Of a DNA stretch of 64,000 bases, positions 24,491 to 37,312 are shown piece after piece. The stretch comes from Anseranas semipalmata (lineage: Eukaryota; Chordata; Aves; Anseriformes; Anseranatidae). Numbering within the stretch: the stretch's first letter is position 1; every line of letters starts with the position of its first letter. Position numbers and translations under genes: made by a program. Below the pieces are notes generated by a model that saw only the letters and a program-made list of their open reading frames with translations, was not told where the DNA came from and did not search any database. Location: NCBI GenBank assembly GCA_013399115.1, contig VXAA01003849.1, positions 358,338 through 422,337 of the forward strand. Reading direction: 5' to 3'.

Positions 24491-25616
24491 CAGTATTAAG
24501 GAATTCTTTGTGTTAGTCTCCTGAAAGTAACCACAGCAGAAGTCTTGTGTCCTTACTGACTAAGCTAAGTGTTCTCTGCACTTCTTTGGGAGAGTAGCTC
24601 CACTTTCCTCCTCTTTGTGTTCTTCTCCTAATAATGACCGTTATTTACAAATTTGGTTGCCACACTGTGTGTGTTGGTCCCACAAGAAGTCTTAGGCAAT
24701 GTCACAACCTCCAAGGTAAAATCTGCCTTCATAAACCGTGCAAATACAGAGAAGGGGAGAAATCAGACTGTTCTGCCAGAAAAGGGAGGGAGACAGAAAT
24801 ATGTAAGAACAGTCACAGAATGATTTTGTGAACTGCAGTCTATGGAGCTTCAGTTAGATCACACGTCAGTAGCTCCAAAGTTATGTTATTTTAAATGTGT
24901 TTGCTCCACTTTTTCCTCCTCTAGCTTTCATATATCCTATGTACATAGAAAACTCTGAATTCCCTCCCCAGGGAGCCAAGGAAGTGTTTCCTTTAAATCT
25001 GTGACAGCAACAGTACTGTTGTCCATGTGTTTAATAAGAGCAGAATTACACTAATGTTCCTGTAACATGTGAGCAGATATAGTAAGTATTTCCACAATGG
25101 CTACAACTAAGATTTTGTAATGCTTACTGCTTTAACCAGTTTAAATAAAGCAAAGCAAGCCTGAACCTAAAAAAAACCTATCTGATTTGCTAAACAAGTT
25201 CTGTCCTGACTCTTTGTGTATATCCTAAATCTTTCTCCAGCTGTTAGTCAAAACAAATACATAATTAAGGAGAACTACCCCTTATTACTGCTTAATTTCC
25301 TGATAAAGACATTAAATTAAATTAAAAGGAATTTCCCCAAAAGCCCCCCTTCCAAACTGAATCCCTGCACTGACAAGCTATTGGATTTTCTGCAAAACAG
25401 AATAACAAACAAAAAAATCTACTTTTGGGCTTTTAGATTTGTGCAGTTTAATTGTTGGTCTATTTCCCTGATAAGGTGAGACTAGTCCCATGTCACTAGG
25501 GGAATGGTATCCTGCTGTGTTTTTCCATCCTCATTTACAATGATTATGTTATCAGGCTAGCCAGGCAAAAGGGTGGAGCAACTATAATTTCAAAGCAGGA
25601 TTAGGTTGAAATAACG
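24491..25616. other. Noncoding stretch, nothing recognised
   Basis: No exon or repeat is evident. The sequence from about 25440 to 25700 is more complex and less AT-rich than its surroundings and leads into the motif cluster at 25617-25650. Confidence 0.45.
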
Positions 25617-25650
25617 AGGTCACCAAGTTGTGGTTGTCATGGCAACGTCA
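25617..25650. promoter_or_regulatory. Candidate regulatory cluster: RFX X-box with CRE half-site and AGGTCA
   Basis: GTTGTCATGGCAAC (25633-25646) matches the palindromic RFX-family X-box GTTGCCATGGCAAC at 13 of 14 positions. CGTCA directly abutting it (25646-25650) is a CREB/ATF half-site on the opposite strand. AGGTCA (25617-25622), a nuclear-receptor half-site, lies 10 bases upstream. RFX factors act at ciliary gene elements and, in X1/X2 arrangements with CREB, at MHC class II promoters. No such gene is visible nearby, so this would be a distal element if real. Confidence 0.4.
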
Positions 25651-27496
25651 CATCTAAGTATATGGGATGCTTCTAGGAGATGAGGCAAGCCTCGAGTCTC
25701 TCCCTTTGCACAAAATCCCAGACTATTTCTGTAAAATTGCTTAATTGCTTTTAAACATTTTTTTTTCCAAAGTGGCTTCTGCCATAACAATGAATCCAAA
25801 TTGCACTGCTTTTTATTGACAGTGTCTTAAAGATGTGTTTATCTCTGATCTGCTATTGATCCTGTTTTCCTGTCATCTTCTGAGTATATATTTTGGCTGT
25901 CTTTAAAAGATCTTTTGTTTAAAATATATTACAGAAGCTTGAGGTAATTCGAACAGCACTCAGGTATTTTGATTCTCCTTGAGACTTCACAATCTTCTGA
26001 AACATGGCATTCTGTCAGGTCAGATACTGCCCTGGGACCTCTCCCACACTCACAAATAAGCAACACTGTTGTCCTATTAACTCCTGAATTTCCCTGCTAG
26101 TGATAGTTTGTACCCATTTCTTAATATCCTTTCATGTTTTTTACATGTGTTAAAATCCTTTTTTTTTTCTTTCCTGGTAGTGCCTAAAAATTATTATTTT
26201 AAAACACATTGTTTGTCATTATTTCTAGTTGTATTGGATAGGATAAATTCAAGTGGCTGTAGAGCCTTACTTCACTGTGTCACTGCTCATTACAGGCTTT
26301 TGTGGGAACTTTGTGGTACAAACTCCTGTCAAGCAAAGTAGGAAGCAGCTGTACTGTGTGTGGTTTTGTTTTATTACGTAAAATCTCACCCCAAAGACTT
26401 TCTTTTCCTTTCTCAACTTTTATCTGTGCTTTAATATTGGTGAAGCATTATGGTATAAATCTCTCCACATCCAGATCTATTGAAATCAGTTTGATTTTGT
26501 GCTTTTTTGTTGCCGAACATCTACAGCTATCAGTGTAAGGTAGTGTTTAGGTATGCAGGGCTGATGGATTTGTGGAGCAAGGGAGTAAGTTACAAACAAT
26601 ATAAGGGAGATGGGGTAGACTGTAATGGTAGGCTATGGTTTTTAGTACATAGTGACTCTGAAGAAGCCTGAATTGTCCCAGAAGAGCTTGTCTGAGCTTT
26701 TCTTCAGTGTCTGGGGCACTTTTGCTCTGGGCATCTGAGCCCCACACAAGATGTCATCTCTGTGGTGTATCAGGATGTGAGATCATGCTGCTAAAGTCTC
26801 CTCAGTGATATAAGTTCCATCCTGTTCTTTACATATCAGCCTAGTTACATGGACCTTGCAGCAACATAATGGACCTAGGAACCACTACCCTTCCTCAGTT
26901 TTTGGTTGAAAGAAGTATGTGGGCATTCAGGTAAACATGTAAACACAAAGTATGATCACATAAGGCCAATTGCCTCAGGGCTTATGTGAAACCATAGAAT
27001 AAGGGTTTCTACAATAGGAAACAGAGTGAAAAAAGCTGTTTTTTGTCATGCTATGAGAAAATTACCAGGCTTGCAATATAGCTGGCTTCTGTGGTTAAGA
27101 CTTTTTTGTTTTTAGAAATTAAAGAAAGCAGACAGAAAATACAATATTCAACATCTTGTTTCAAGGACATGTGATGCAAGGTTGGAAATGGATGGTGGTT
27201 TTAGGCAACCTGATTTTTGAGTGACTTCAGAATGCCTTCGTGGGACAGTATGGATGTTTTCTGTTTCCCTTTTTCTGTTCTTCACTATCCAGTTAGAACT
27301 TGTGGAGAGCGTGGCATCTTGCACTTTGCTGACATGCTGGGGAGTAGGGGCTGCGCAACGTGGATGGTTTCTGTCAATAATGAGACTAATTGCTGGGTTC
27401 TGAGAGTAAAAGGAAAAAGAAATCTCAGCTTTGGTGTGGAATGTGCTGTTCAACCAACTGATAGCAGAGTAGTATTTTCTCTCTGACTTTGTTTAG
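25651..27496. other. Noncoding stretch, nothing recognised
   Basis: T-rich runs occur (25759-25768, 26160-26168). Open frames at 26108-26538 (+) and 27148-27486 (both strands) overlap one another and have no recognised homology. Confidence 0.45.
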
Positions 27497-27577
27497 AGGA
27501 AGTCAATCTGTTATTTTCCACAAAGGATGGGATCTTTGCACAGCAGCCGGGAATATTTGTTGATATTGTCCTGTCAG
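27497..27577 (+). CDS. Candidate 81-bp internal exon, unrecognised
   Basis: A strong acceptor (TCTCTGACTTTGTTTAG, AG at 27495-27496) and a consensus donor (CAG|GTGAGTAAG, GT at 27578-27579) bracket exactly 81 bases, a multiple of three. Two of the three frames are open. The frame needing one upstream base reads EVNLLFSTKDGIFAQQPGIF and then VDIVLS, and it ends in phase 1. The phase-0 frame reads RKSICYFPQRMG and onward. The first looks more protein-like. I do not recognise either. Its end phase is compatible with the interval starting at 49813, 22 kb downstream. These are the best paired splice sites I saw in the window, but conservation or transcript data are needed to call it real. Confidence 0.3.
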
Positions 27578-27579
27578 GT

Positions 27580-30500
27580 GAGTAAGTTCTGTATTTAACA
27601 AGTCTGCCTCCTATGATGGTGCATGAAAATAGAAAATTTCTCCCTGTTTTTGCAGGCTTGTGTCTTGTCCTGAGAAGAAGCTATAGACTACTATTGAATG
27701 GCTTGAATGTATTTTTTTCTGTGACCTTATGATCTAATATTCTTCAATGAGCTGAAGAACTATGTGGTAAATAAAGAAAAATTTAAAACCAAATTGTCAG
27801 TTGGTGTATCCACCAGATGGTGATGTTCTACCAAATTATTTGCACATTGATCTTGCAGTAAAAATCTTGTATTTTGAGAGAATTGTGATTATTTCTTAAA
27901 TTTCATATGAATGGGTCTTCCTGTTGCTTCACTGATAATTAAGCTTGGAAAGAGAACACGTTTCTGCCCATGCTAAGGAGTCTACCTTGTTTGTGTCCAG
28001 TACAAATGACACAGTGAGGAATAGAGAAAAAAAATCTATAGCTTCTACCACATTGAAACTGGGCAAGTGCTAGCATATGAGAAGCAAACTTTACATGGCT
28101 GCTTTACGATTGTGGAGGACCATGAATCTGACAGACTTGTTTACCATTTAGGGAGTTTGTTTCTGTGAGAAAGAAAGCACCAGGATGAGAAGGGTGAGGA
28201 GGGCTTGTGTTGCTATATTGTTCCATGGTTCCTCTTTCTTTAGCCTGGAGGATCATGTGGATGAATGCCAAAGGTTTGGTTTGCTGGGTGGGGCCTCCTC
28301 TGCATCTCAAGCTGGAAAGGAATGGGTCTGCTACATTCATCCTCCCTTTTCTTTGGCTTGCTTGTTGAGTTGAACAGCCCTCAGGAAAACTGTGTTATGG
28401 AAAGTTACACAATTCAAAGTCCAGCTTTTCCATCCTCATATACAATAAACATCACTGCAGCTTATGCACATGCATGGCAGCCACTCAGATGGAAAGAGTT
28501 TTGCTATTAAAAATTGTCAGTTATTGATTTAGTTTGAGGAGTAACTGCCAGTAAAATTAGATCCTTCAGAAGTCTTCAGCCATTGTACCTAACATAGTAA
28601 AAGGTTCTCAGAAAACAAAAGGAGTGTTTTGCTGTTTAGTCCTAAACTGCAATCAGAAAAATGAAAGTGATAATTTGTTGTTCTGTTTTATATTTGTCTC
28701 TTTGATATTGTCAGTGGTGCTGTTCTGCACACAGATCTCCAGCGAAGCTATTCTATAGGATATCAACTACCTGTAAATACAAACTGTGCTGTGTTTGATC
28801 CAAAAAGATAGTAAGAGGGACAATTAATATACCTGCAAAATTCACAATTTCTAATGGGAATGCTCTTTTCAAGATAGAATATCAGCAAGAGTAATGCTAA
28901 TCTTAGAGTTGCCAAAGAAAATACTTGTTATTACTTCAAAAAAAAAAAAAAAATCAAATAAGGCTTTTAGTAAGGATTGTTAATGAATTTTGAATTGTGA
29001 GGATGCTCTGCCTTTTCCCATCCTAACATCCTAGTCTGGGAGGGTTCCAGCAGTACCGTTAGGGCTGGTCTGGTTGTGGGAATACTGATACTGTTGATAT
29101 TGATATGGTTCACACATCCAGATTCAGCTCTGTTCTTTGCCACAGACTTCCTGGTAGAGGTGGAGCATCTGGGGCCACAGTGCATTTGAAAGGAAACGGG
29201 ATGATGTTCCTTCTTCCTGTCAGGATGACATTAATTACATGCTGCGGATGCTGGCCATCTCCCTCAATACTGTTAATCCAATTCTCTTCGCGTCCTTGGT
29301 CTCCTTGTTCTTAGCCACGACAGCTGGCACTGATTTTTGTGTGGTTACGCAATACTGTGAGCACAAATGTGGTAGTTCACCCCATTACTAGCTACAGCTC
29401 ACTGCATTTGTAGAGCTAGTGTGTGTGTGCTTGTAGTTTTGTGAACTTTGTTTTCTTTTGAAGCTAAAAAGGTAAACATTGCCCTCTCTCATGACCAGTA
29501 TGCGTAGGTCACTTTGCCTAGTTATCACTCTGTTTGGAAACGAGCCTATATTTCGTCATTCCATTCTGCACTGCCATTTGTTGAGGCAGAAAAACAGCTC
29601 AGTTTGCTGCCATTGATCTTCATAATACAACGTGTCTCTGACTGAGAGTTTTTAGCGGTGTAATTTTGTAAGCGGCCATATCAGTGAAGTGACTTGAGGT
29701 AATTGGACTGGCCTGTACCAGCTAGGAGAAACTGCATCACACAGGCTTTCCGATTGTTCTGTACAAGTCCATGAATGACTTGCTCATTGAATTGTTTTTC
29801 TCCTGCAGCCCAGTGTTTGATGGACAGCACTGAACATTCAGGAAAGTGTTAGAGAGCTTACATGAATTTTCCAAGTTCTGTAACATTCATTAGGAAATTA
29901 CTGAGGAACTTGTGAAATCTGAAAAACCCACCAGATATTCTGATGCACTTTTGCTACGTGTAGGTGGATGGCACTGTGCTTGCCGCGTGCCCTAGATGAG
30001 AGTGTGCCGCCAATTTATTCCACTACACACATGGAGCGTTTGAGCTGTGGCCAGAAATGTTTGTAAACTCTTTGGGATTCTTCAGCATTTGCCTTCAGGT
30101 GTTTGGTTTGGTTGCATGCTTTGACAAGAAGTGTGAGCAAAACCAAGTTGTTCTGTGAGCAGCTGTCCTCTTGATTATGGATTTGATGGTTGGATTCCCT
30201 GCTGTCTAGTATCAGTGAAATTCTGACAATACCTTTTCCCATGGGTAAGACAGTATTCACTGGTGTAGATTTTCTGTTGTCTAATAACGTTTTAGGTCAC
30301 AGAGTTGAACTTCCGTTAGTAGATTTACTGATAAAGTCTGTCTTCTCTAACCAGCCATTTATTTTAATGAAATACATAGGAAAATAATAACTCTGAAACC
30401 ATTGTCCTTCTGTCAAATCTGGTTGAGATTTGCCAAACTTCTGTAGGAGAGAAGAGGGCAGACTGACAGATGAGGAGTCACACTGTGATTGCATAATCTT

Positions 30501-31879
30501 GTTTCCTATGAAACCAGGCTAACAGGGAAGCATCAGACAGCTAGTCTTCAAAGTTGTCCCAGACAAGGAATCTTGCAAAGGAAATGGTGCTTGTAGTGTA
30601 ATAGAGACTATCTTTGTGAAACGTATGCTGGTTTGGCATCTAGACTTCAGTGAAACTGCCCAACTAAATTGTTAGTGGGAGCTGTGCCATCTGAACAGAT
30701 GGGCATGTGTAGGCAGTCAGTAGTCATGTTTGTTCTTCATTTATGGGAATTTAGACCAGGATTTGAAATACCATGAAGCATAAAAAGCAAAATGCCTGGG
30801 TAGACTATCCTCAGGTTTACATCCAAACTAGGTAACTTGAGCATTTGCCCTGTTGCAAAGGTGGCATCCTCTCAGTAAGCTAGTCTAGGACAGGACATCT
30901 GACAGACATAGTTTTTGGCTTGAATACTTTGCCTATCTCTATATTCAGATCTCTCAATTCATTTTGTCCCACCAATCCAGTCCATTTCCCCTTTGACTCT
31001 TTAAACTGTGGTATTTTTGCTTTTGAATCCTTTTAACGACTTTCCCATATCTATTGCGTTCAGTTCCAGCTTCCTTGCAGTCATAACAGTGAGTGATTCC
31101 AGCTGTGCCTGGAATTCTGCTCGCTTCTTTCCATATCATCTTCTTGCCCATTTGCTGGGGTAAAGTTTCTTGTTAAAGCGCATGGGTAAGTACACATATG
31201 AGGTAGGTTAGGTTGGAAACCTACAGCGTGTCAGCTACACCCCCAATAACTACCTGACTGCATTCGCTTACCTGGCTGTAAATATAAGTCATGTTCCCCC
31301 AAACTCTTACCCTTTTAAACACGTGAACTGCTGAGTCCAACCAGGCATAGAGGTAGTTATTGATAGGTAGTTATCACATTATATGAAACCTTATGGTAAT
31401 TTCCATGTATGTTCAATCCAAGCTTTCTCCAAAACATTTATCCATCACTTTCAGTTTTGTAGGTGGTGTTTGGAGCAGTTTTAGGCCTTTTGTACATTCC
31501 GAACATTTTACTATGTTGCTGTGGCAGCGAAACCTTCTGACAGAGACAGGTTATACCAACAAAGCAGTTATTTGGCTGCAGTGGCCTATACCTGTTCATC
31601 AAACAAAATAAGCTAAATCACAGAGACATTTTTGCTTGCAACTTTGTTCCTTCTGTGCTAAGGTTTAGACAGAATGGTTATGTCAAATAGGTATGAATTT
31701 TATCACTTTCCTTCTTGATGTAGGTAATCGAAGAAAATATTTACATGCACACCTGGCCTTACTGAAAGCACACATGTTCTGTAGTAACGTTAGATAATAG
31801 CATGGTTGAGTGATGAAATTTTGAGCCTGGTCCTTCATTTGTTCATGCTGTGTGGTATTACTTTGAATGCCTGCACTAA
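27580..31879. other. Noncoding stretch
   Basis: Contains a 16-A run (28938-28953) and AATAAA-type motifs such as 27770-27775, close to a TTTTTGCAG site near 27657. This leaves room for a noncoding terminal exon, though nothing supports it further. No repeat family was recognised. Confidence 0.45.
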
Positions 31880-31889
31880 GCATTCTGTC

Positions 31890-31990
31890 TCATTTAGAGT
31901 AAGCCTCATGAGACAAGTACCATGTCTTTCCCCCTGTATCGCACAGCCTCAGATACCTTGATGTCACTCAAGAAATAATAAATAATTTAA
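31890..31990 (+). mobile_element. Possible ancient LINE/SINE 3' tail
   Basis: The run AGTAAGCCTCATGAGACAAG, then a CCTGTATCGCACAGCCTCAG block and a TCAAGAAATAATAAATAAT end, resembles the 3' tails of old L2/L3/CR1-like elements and their SINEs in amniotes (a 'TGTAAGCTC...' block, a 'GCACAGCACCT...' block and terminal AATAATAAT). The body is not recognisable. Tentative. Confidence 0.3.
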
Positions 31991-33187
31991 GGCTGATACT
32001 GTTAAGAGACCAGCCACATATGGACTATTTCTGGTCCATCTGAAGCAGAGGAAATTCTGTGCAGGAAGTCAAAGGGGTGGCTAAGGTCAGAGTCGGGGCT
32101 TACAGAGTCTCTGGCAACTTTCTTAGGCACATGTTAAAACAAGTGTTCTTCAGATTCCAGGGGAAACCAACAGGCAATGTGCATCACCTGCTGCAGACCT
32201 ACATGTGTCTGTAGCCCTTTTCCCAGATATGGCCTTTGATGCATTTTTGTGCATATTTCTGTGTTTACTTGTTTGGAAACTTTCTCTCTAATTTATGCAA
32301 AATCATACTAACACAGGGCGTAGCCATGTGTTTTGTGACTTAAAAGAGACCTAAATAACATGATTTTCTTGCTTCCTTGTTAATAAATGAATGGATTGCA
32401 CACTTGCACAAATGCAGTACATACACAGAACAGCTGCTCTACTACAAGTAAAGGGCGGGGGGAAAAGTCCAGATGTCTAGAACAGGGTAGTCCGAGCAGT
32501 CAGTCAACAGCCTTAATCGTTTGCTAGGCAGGGACAACTTGAGAGCTGCCAGAATAACTGCCTGTGGATCTCGCCAAGGAGCCAAATACCCTGGCTGAGA
32601 CTATAATATACAGGCTGGCATCTGGGCTCTCTGATTGTCATCAGTCCCTGAGCATGAAAGAGGAGGAAGCGGATAATAGTAATTGAAATGCTCACTGCAG
32701 CATTTTAAAATTAATTATTTCAAATATTTTCATAAAAAAATCTCACTATTGGGAAAATAATTAAACATGGTTTTGAAGAGAGGGGAAAGGCAGTGCTATC
32801 AAAGCAATGCAAGACTCTTTTTAAGGAACTGTTGCTTAAATGGTTGTGTATTGTTTCCCTTGCTTAGATTTTTCACTCCACATTGCACTCCGACTATTCA
32901 GTTAGGCACCAAGATCATTTCAGTCTATTCCTAGGCTAGGTAATTGTTATTTGTATGGAGAGAGGTAGAATATGGTCAAGACAAACTGTGGAAGTGTGTG
33001 ACTGCACCTCAGTTTCCTCTTATGTGCCCTGAGATGCTTTCATGCTACAAAGCTGATGTATCCATCAGGTCATCTCTTCAAGACTATGCTTTACTCTCAC
33101 AAACATTGTTATTTCCCTTTTGTGGGCAGTCTCATATGATGTAAAAGCCAGCAGCCTTCGTGTGAAGTGAGAGAAATCATCTCTACT
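31991..33187. other. Noncoding stretch, nothing recognised
   Basis: No exon or repeat was recognised. A short G-rich run (GGGCGGGGGG) lies at 32454-32463. Confidence 0.45.
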
Positions 33188-33310
33188 ATCATAGAATCAT
33201 AGAATCATAGAACGGCATGGGTTGAAAAGGACCTTAAAGATCATCTAGTTTCAACCCCCCTGCTCTGGGCAGGGTTGCCAACTACTAGAGCAGGCTGCCC
33301 AGCGCCACAT
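33188..33310 (-). mobile_element. CR1 LINE 3' end on the - strand
   Basis: The left edge is the tandem ATCATAGAATCATAGAATC, the complement of the CR1 terminal repeat. It is followed by GGGTTGAAAAGGACCTTAAA and the GATCATCTAGTTTCAACCCC block typical of the CR1 3' region, then the GCAGGGTTGCC and AGCAGGCTGCCCAG parts. The sequence departs from the family at about 33310, giving a 5'-truncated copy of ~120 bases. The three nearly intact terminal repeat units suggest a fairly young insertion compared with the other copies here. Confidence 0.95.
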
Positions 33311-34053
33311 GCTATGGTTCTTTACTATGCTTCTTTACCCTCCAGTACCTTATAAGATGGAGCTTATGTTAAATTAGGAGCTAGGATGCCGAGACCTAGA
33401 CCTCCCATTAAGTTGTGTTAAAATGTCTGAACCTAACCATCCCTTTATGATTCTAGTTTCTGTACCTGGAGGAATGTGGCACTGCTTGGTAGTTTCAACC
33501 GAGAATCTGAGAAATGTTTGCCAAGCCAAAGGCAGTGCTCAGCTTTCCAGGAAGCTGATCTGTTGTTGTCTGCTTTGCCATTCGGACCTTTACAGAAGGT
33601 GTCCTGAGCCTAGTGCTTGTGTAAGCCACCATTACATTTTATGCTTCTGCCACTCTACAGCAGCCAGACCTGCACTGGAGTTTCTGATTCTGCTGCTGTG
33701 AAGGTGAGGAGAGCTCGGCCACTGTGGATCATAGGTGTAGGGGTTAACAAATGCTTCTTTAACCAAGTGGGGAATGGTAATGCTTTTTGTATCTAGGGGC
33801 CCCGAGTTCTGTCTTCTTTTGTGATCCAAACACAAGCACTTTTTAATTTCCTTCTAACATTTTAAACACTATACTACAATTTGTTCCTAAAACCAGGAAA
33901 AGAAATTGAGTATGTCCAGTCTGCTAGCACTGCTTCACTACTGTGTAATCCACTGGCAAAGAGGACTCGTCGATGTAGGGACAGATCTCCCAGATCTCCT
34001 CTATATGGGCTAGTCCTCAGCAATGTGATCAGTACTTTCTCTCTATGCCACCT
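33311..34053. other. Noncoding stretch, nothing recognised
   Basis: The open interval 33423-33701 (+) and its overlap at 33632-33835 (-) show no motif or domain. A donor-like GAAG|GTGAGG occurs at 33702, without a convincing partner acceptor. Confidence 0.4.
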
Positions 34054-34086
34054 GTTTTGTTTGTTTGTTTGTTTGTTTGTTTTTTC
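34054..34086 (+). repeat. (TTTG)n microsatellite
   Basis: About six GTTT units after TGTTTTG, ending in a T run. Simple-sequence repeat. Confidence 0.95.
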
Positions 34087-35054
34087 TGGAATGGAAGAAG
34101 TTGGAGTTCTGATTTGGGAGTTTTTGAGTTAAATCCCTTGCTTTTGTTACACGCACAGGGAAACGAGTATGAAAGACAACAACAGCATGCTACAGAAGAG
34201 TCATTGAAAGGACCACTGGACTAATTTTTGGAATGATTTCCTATTGTTGGATGTTGTACTCAAAAAATAATTTCACCTTTCCAGTAATTTTTGTTTTGCA
34301 ATGTGTTTTTCAAAACTATTTTATCTGATGTTTGTCATTTCAACTGTACACAGTCTGGGTGCTGCAGGCTTTATAGGTTCAACCCGCAGAGCAGTATAGA
34401 AGATATTTGCCAATGCAAGCAGAGAATGGATACTCTTGCCTCTTTGAGTTCTGCGAAGGCCAAAAATATTTAATATTTAATATATAAATGCCTTATCTTT
34501 CCAGAAAGTAAGGTCTTTTTTCAGCTTAAAGTTAGTGTTTATATCACTAGACACTACTAATGAGCTATAAAGCCTTTCATCACTCTATCCCCCAGTTGAA
34601 TAGCACAATGTAAGAATATAAGAAAAATTTTACTCAGTGAGACCACAGATCCATTTGCTCATTTGACATCCTTCGTAATAGACAGTAATAGATGACTAAG
34701 AAAAGAACACAAGAACAGGGCAGTATACTATAATATTTCTTCTTCATACCTTCTCCATTCCCGTTATACTGCAGCTTAGGAACTTCTTGAACCTTTAGCT
34801 ATACCCAGTTAAGTAATTAAGTTTAATATCCCTAATACATTTTTCTTTTGTTAATTTGTCTGATCACTATTTGAATGCATCCATATTTGTGGCATCCACA
34901 GAATCCTGCTGCAATGAATTCCAGGGTTATTTAGGCATTAGATGGAAATCTATTGCTTTTCATTTCTGCATAGGTTAGTAGGGATTAATATTTGTTCCTG
35001 TTAAATGGAAAGTTCTGGAGATGTCAATCTGATCAGCTCATCCGACTGTCCAAC
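34087..35054. other. Noncoding stretch, nothing recognised
   Basis: AT-rich. TATTTAATATTTAATATATAA (34467-34487) is low-complexity. I see no gene. Confidence 0.5.
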
Positions 35055-35145
35055 ATACTTTATTTTAAATTGTAAACTCTTCAGGAGTGAGAGCACCTTC
35101 TGTGTTGTCAGTGCCTGATTCACTTGGGTCAATTAGTAAGAGCTT
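35055..35145 (+). mobile_element. Possible ancient LINE/SINE 3' tail
   Basis: The block TTAAATTGTAAACTCTTCAG followed by GAGAGCACCTTCTGTGTTGT and CAGTGCCTGATTCAC resembles the 'TTGTAAGCTCTTTGGGGCAGGGAC' type tail of old amniote LINE/SINE families. It is strongly diverged and lacks the terminal AAT repeats. Tentative, and weaker than the similar block at 31890-31990. Confidence 0.25.
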
Positions 35146-36950
35146 TTGTAGCAGATTGCTAACTCTCTGCTCATTAAAATCTGTGAGAAGTGGTAGCAGG
35201 TCAACATGTCAGCATTGGAATGGTTTTGGAGAGATCAAAACTCTGTAGAGCATGTATCCAGGTGTTAAAAATTTGGACTCCTAGCAGGATTTTTTTGAGT
35301 CTCTGATTTTCTTATATTCCCCAAATGGGTTGAAAGGGGACTTGATCACTGTCGGTTGCACCTTTATAATTGTGTACGCAAATCACTTTTTTCAGTCCTT
35401 TTGCTGCCTGAACATAGCGAATAAATAGGAGTCTTCCTTCTGTTCCTTCCCTTCTTTGATACAAAACTTGGCTTCCGAGTTTTACTTTCTCCTCTCTCTA
35501 AAGCATGTTAGATTAACTAGACAAGGAGCAGTGGATGAGTTGTACTGTTTATCCCTAACAGTACTGAAAAACATCTCATATTTGCAGTTAGCAAGTTATT
35601 TCCCCCTGTGTCAGATCGGCTTGGGACTGTGCAGGGTACTTTGCCCTCCTTCTCTGTAGAGAGTACAGTAGGATACTACATGTTTTCACTGAAGAAATTC
35701 CCTGCTATTTTAACAGCCTATAAGATTGAATCTCTTACTCTTTTTAATATTGTTGTGTGTGGCTTTTGCTATTTTTGTTAAGTTTCAGGCAGGAAGGCGG
35801 AGAGCATACTGAGCTCAGTTAATGACAAGATGTATGTGTTCATGGATTATTCTGAACTAAGTATCTGTTATGTGATTAGCTGTCATGGTGGAGACAGGAT
35901 TTGATGATGTAAGTTTCCTAGATTTTTAATAAACTATATATATTTTTATTTCATATTTTTCAAAGCCTGAGTTTTACATTTTTCAGATTGGCAACACCAG
36001 GAAGTATTCATCTTTGCTCTTTGGACTGTTAAATGTTTCTTCAGGCCCTTAGCTCTGACTTTGCATCTCTGTAGGAGGAAAGACTCTGGTTCATGTTGTT
36101 CTGTACTGGCTGCTTCTGCCAATCTACTCCAAAACTTTGGCCACTATATTTCCCTAGGCAGCTGTTCATCTTTCAGCCTCTGAAAGGCTTCTTATCAAGT
36201 CTGTCTCCACAGAGTGGGGAAGCAATTCATTCCATAGTAAGCACCATTCGTAGCCTGCTGTCCCTTTCCTACATGAGAGGTCAGGAAGGTTTTACCCTCT
36301 CAATGAAGGCTTCAGCCTGGGGAAACTCCAGATGCTTTGTTTGGGGTAAAATCTGACAAGATTTCACAAAGATTTTCACTGTCACTTGGTCTTTGCTTTT
36401 TTTCAGTCCTCAGAAGAAGGATCTTCATCATCCAGATACCAAATCTATATTTTCCATAATAGCAACAGAAACATCCACGGACTTCGACAGGCAGGCATGG
36501 TGTTAGGTTTAGAACTGATGGACTGGGATGTATAACAAGGGCAGTGACTGAAAGAAGAGGCCACAATGAAGGACAGAAAGAGTATATTTCATCTTCATTA
36601 ACCATACAAATGCAAGCCCTTTTCAGAAGGGGAGGAAAGTTGAATTGTATACCTTACCTCCAAGAAGTTAACTTTTGGGCCTGACTAGTGCTGGAAATGT
36701 TGTGCTGCCATAACAGACGATGGCATGTGAAAAACAAACTCCCTCAGCTGGCTCTGTGACTCCTTAAAACATTGGGTGAGGCTCTGCTTGGGGCTCTGCC
36801 AGCTTCCTTTGGCATAAATCCTGGCACAAATGCCTGGCACTAGGATGTCTGCTGGGAGGAAAGGTTATAGCAGTACAAAACTCCTGCAACGTACCTTCTG
36901 CCAAGGGCTGTTCCAAGAGGCCACTGCAACCCAAAGGGTGGACAGTTTTA
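35146..36950. other. Noncoding stretch, nothing recognised
   Basis: Open frames at 36093-36356 (+) and 36312-36605 (-) overlap and have no recognised homology. No repeat is visible before the CR1 at 36951. Confidence 0.45.
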
Positions 36951-37312
36951 AAGGCAGGCTAAACAGTTCCAGCTCTTTCAGCCTTTCCTCCTGTGAGAGA
37001 TGCTCCAAACACTTGAGCATCTTCGTGGTCCTTCACTGCACCCTCTACTGTATGTCCATGTTTCTTTTGTAGTGAGGAGCCCAGAAGTGGACACAGCACT
37101 CCAGGTGTGGCCTCACCGGTGCTGAACAGAGGGGAAGGATCACCTCCCTTGATCTTCTGGCAGTACTTTGCTTAATGCACCCTAGGATACCACTAGTCTT
37201 CTTTGCTGCAAGGGCACATTGCTGGCTCACATTCAACTTGGTGTCCACCAGGACCCCCAGGTCCTTTTCTGCAAAGCTACTTTCCAGCCAGTTGGCCCCC
37301 AGCATGTCCTGT
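36951..37312 (-). mobile_element. CR1 LINE fragment, C-terminal part of the reverse-transcriptase ORF
   Basis: On the - strand this segment carries the end of the CR1 second open reading frame. From 37305 down to 37045 there is an 86-codon open stretch with the family phrases [32 protein letters not shown] and [18 protein letters not shown], which belong to the region after the reverse-transcriptase domain. The flanking part toward 36951 matches the following CR1 segment. Both the 5' body and the 3' terminal repeat are missing, so the copy is truncated at both ends and cannot move. Low divergence and the open frame suggest a moderately young copy. Confidence 0.95.

Noticed and set aside
36093..36605. 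Overlapping frames on both strands as a conserved exon
   Set aside because: No paired splice sites and no recognisable peptide on either strand.
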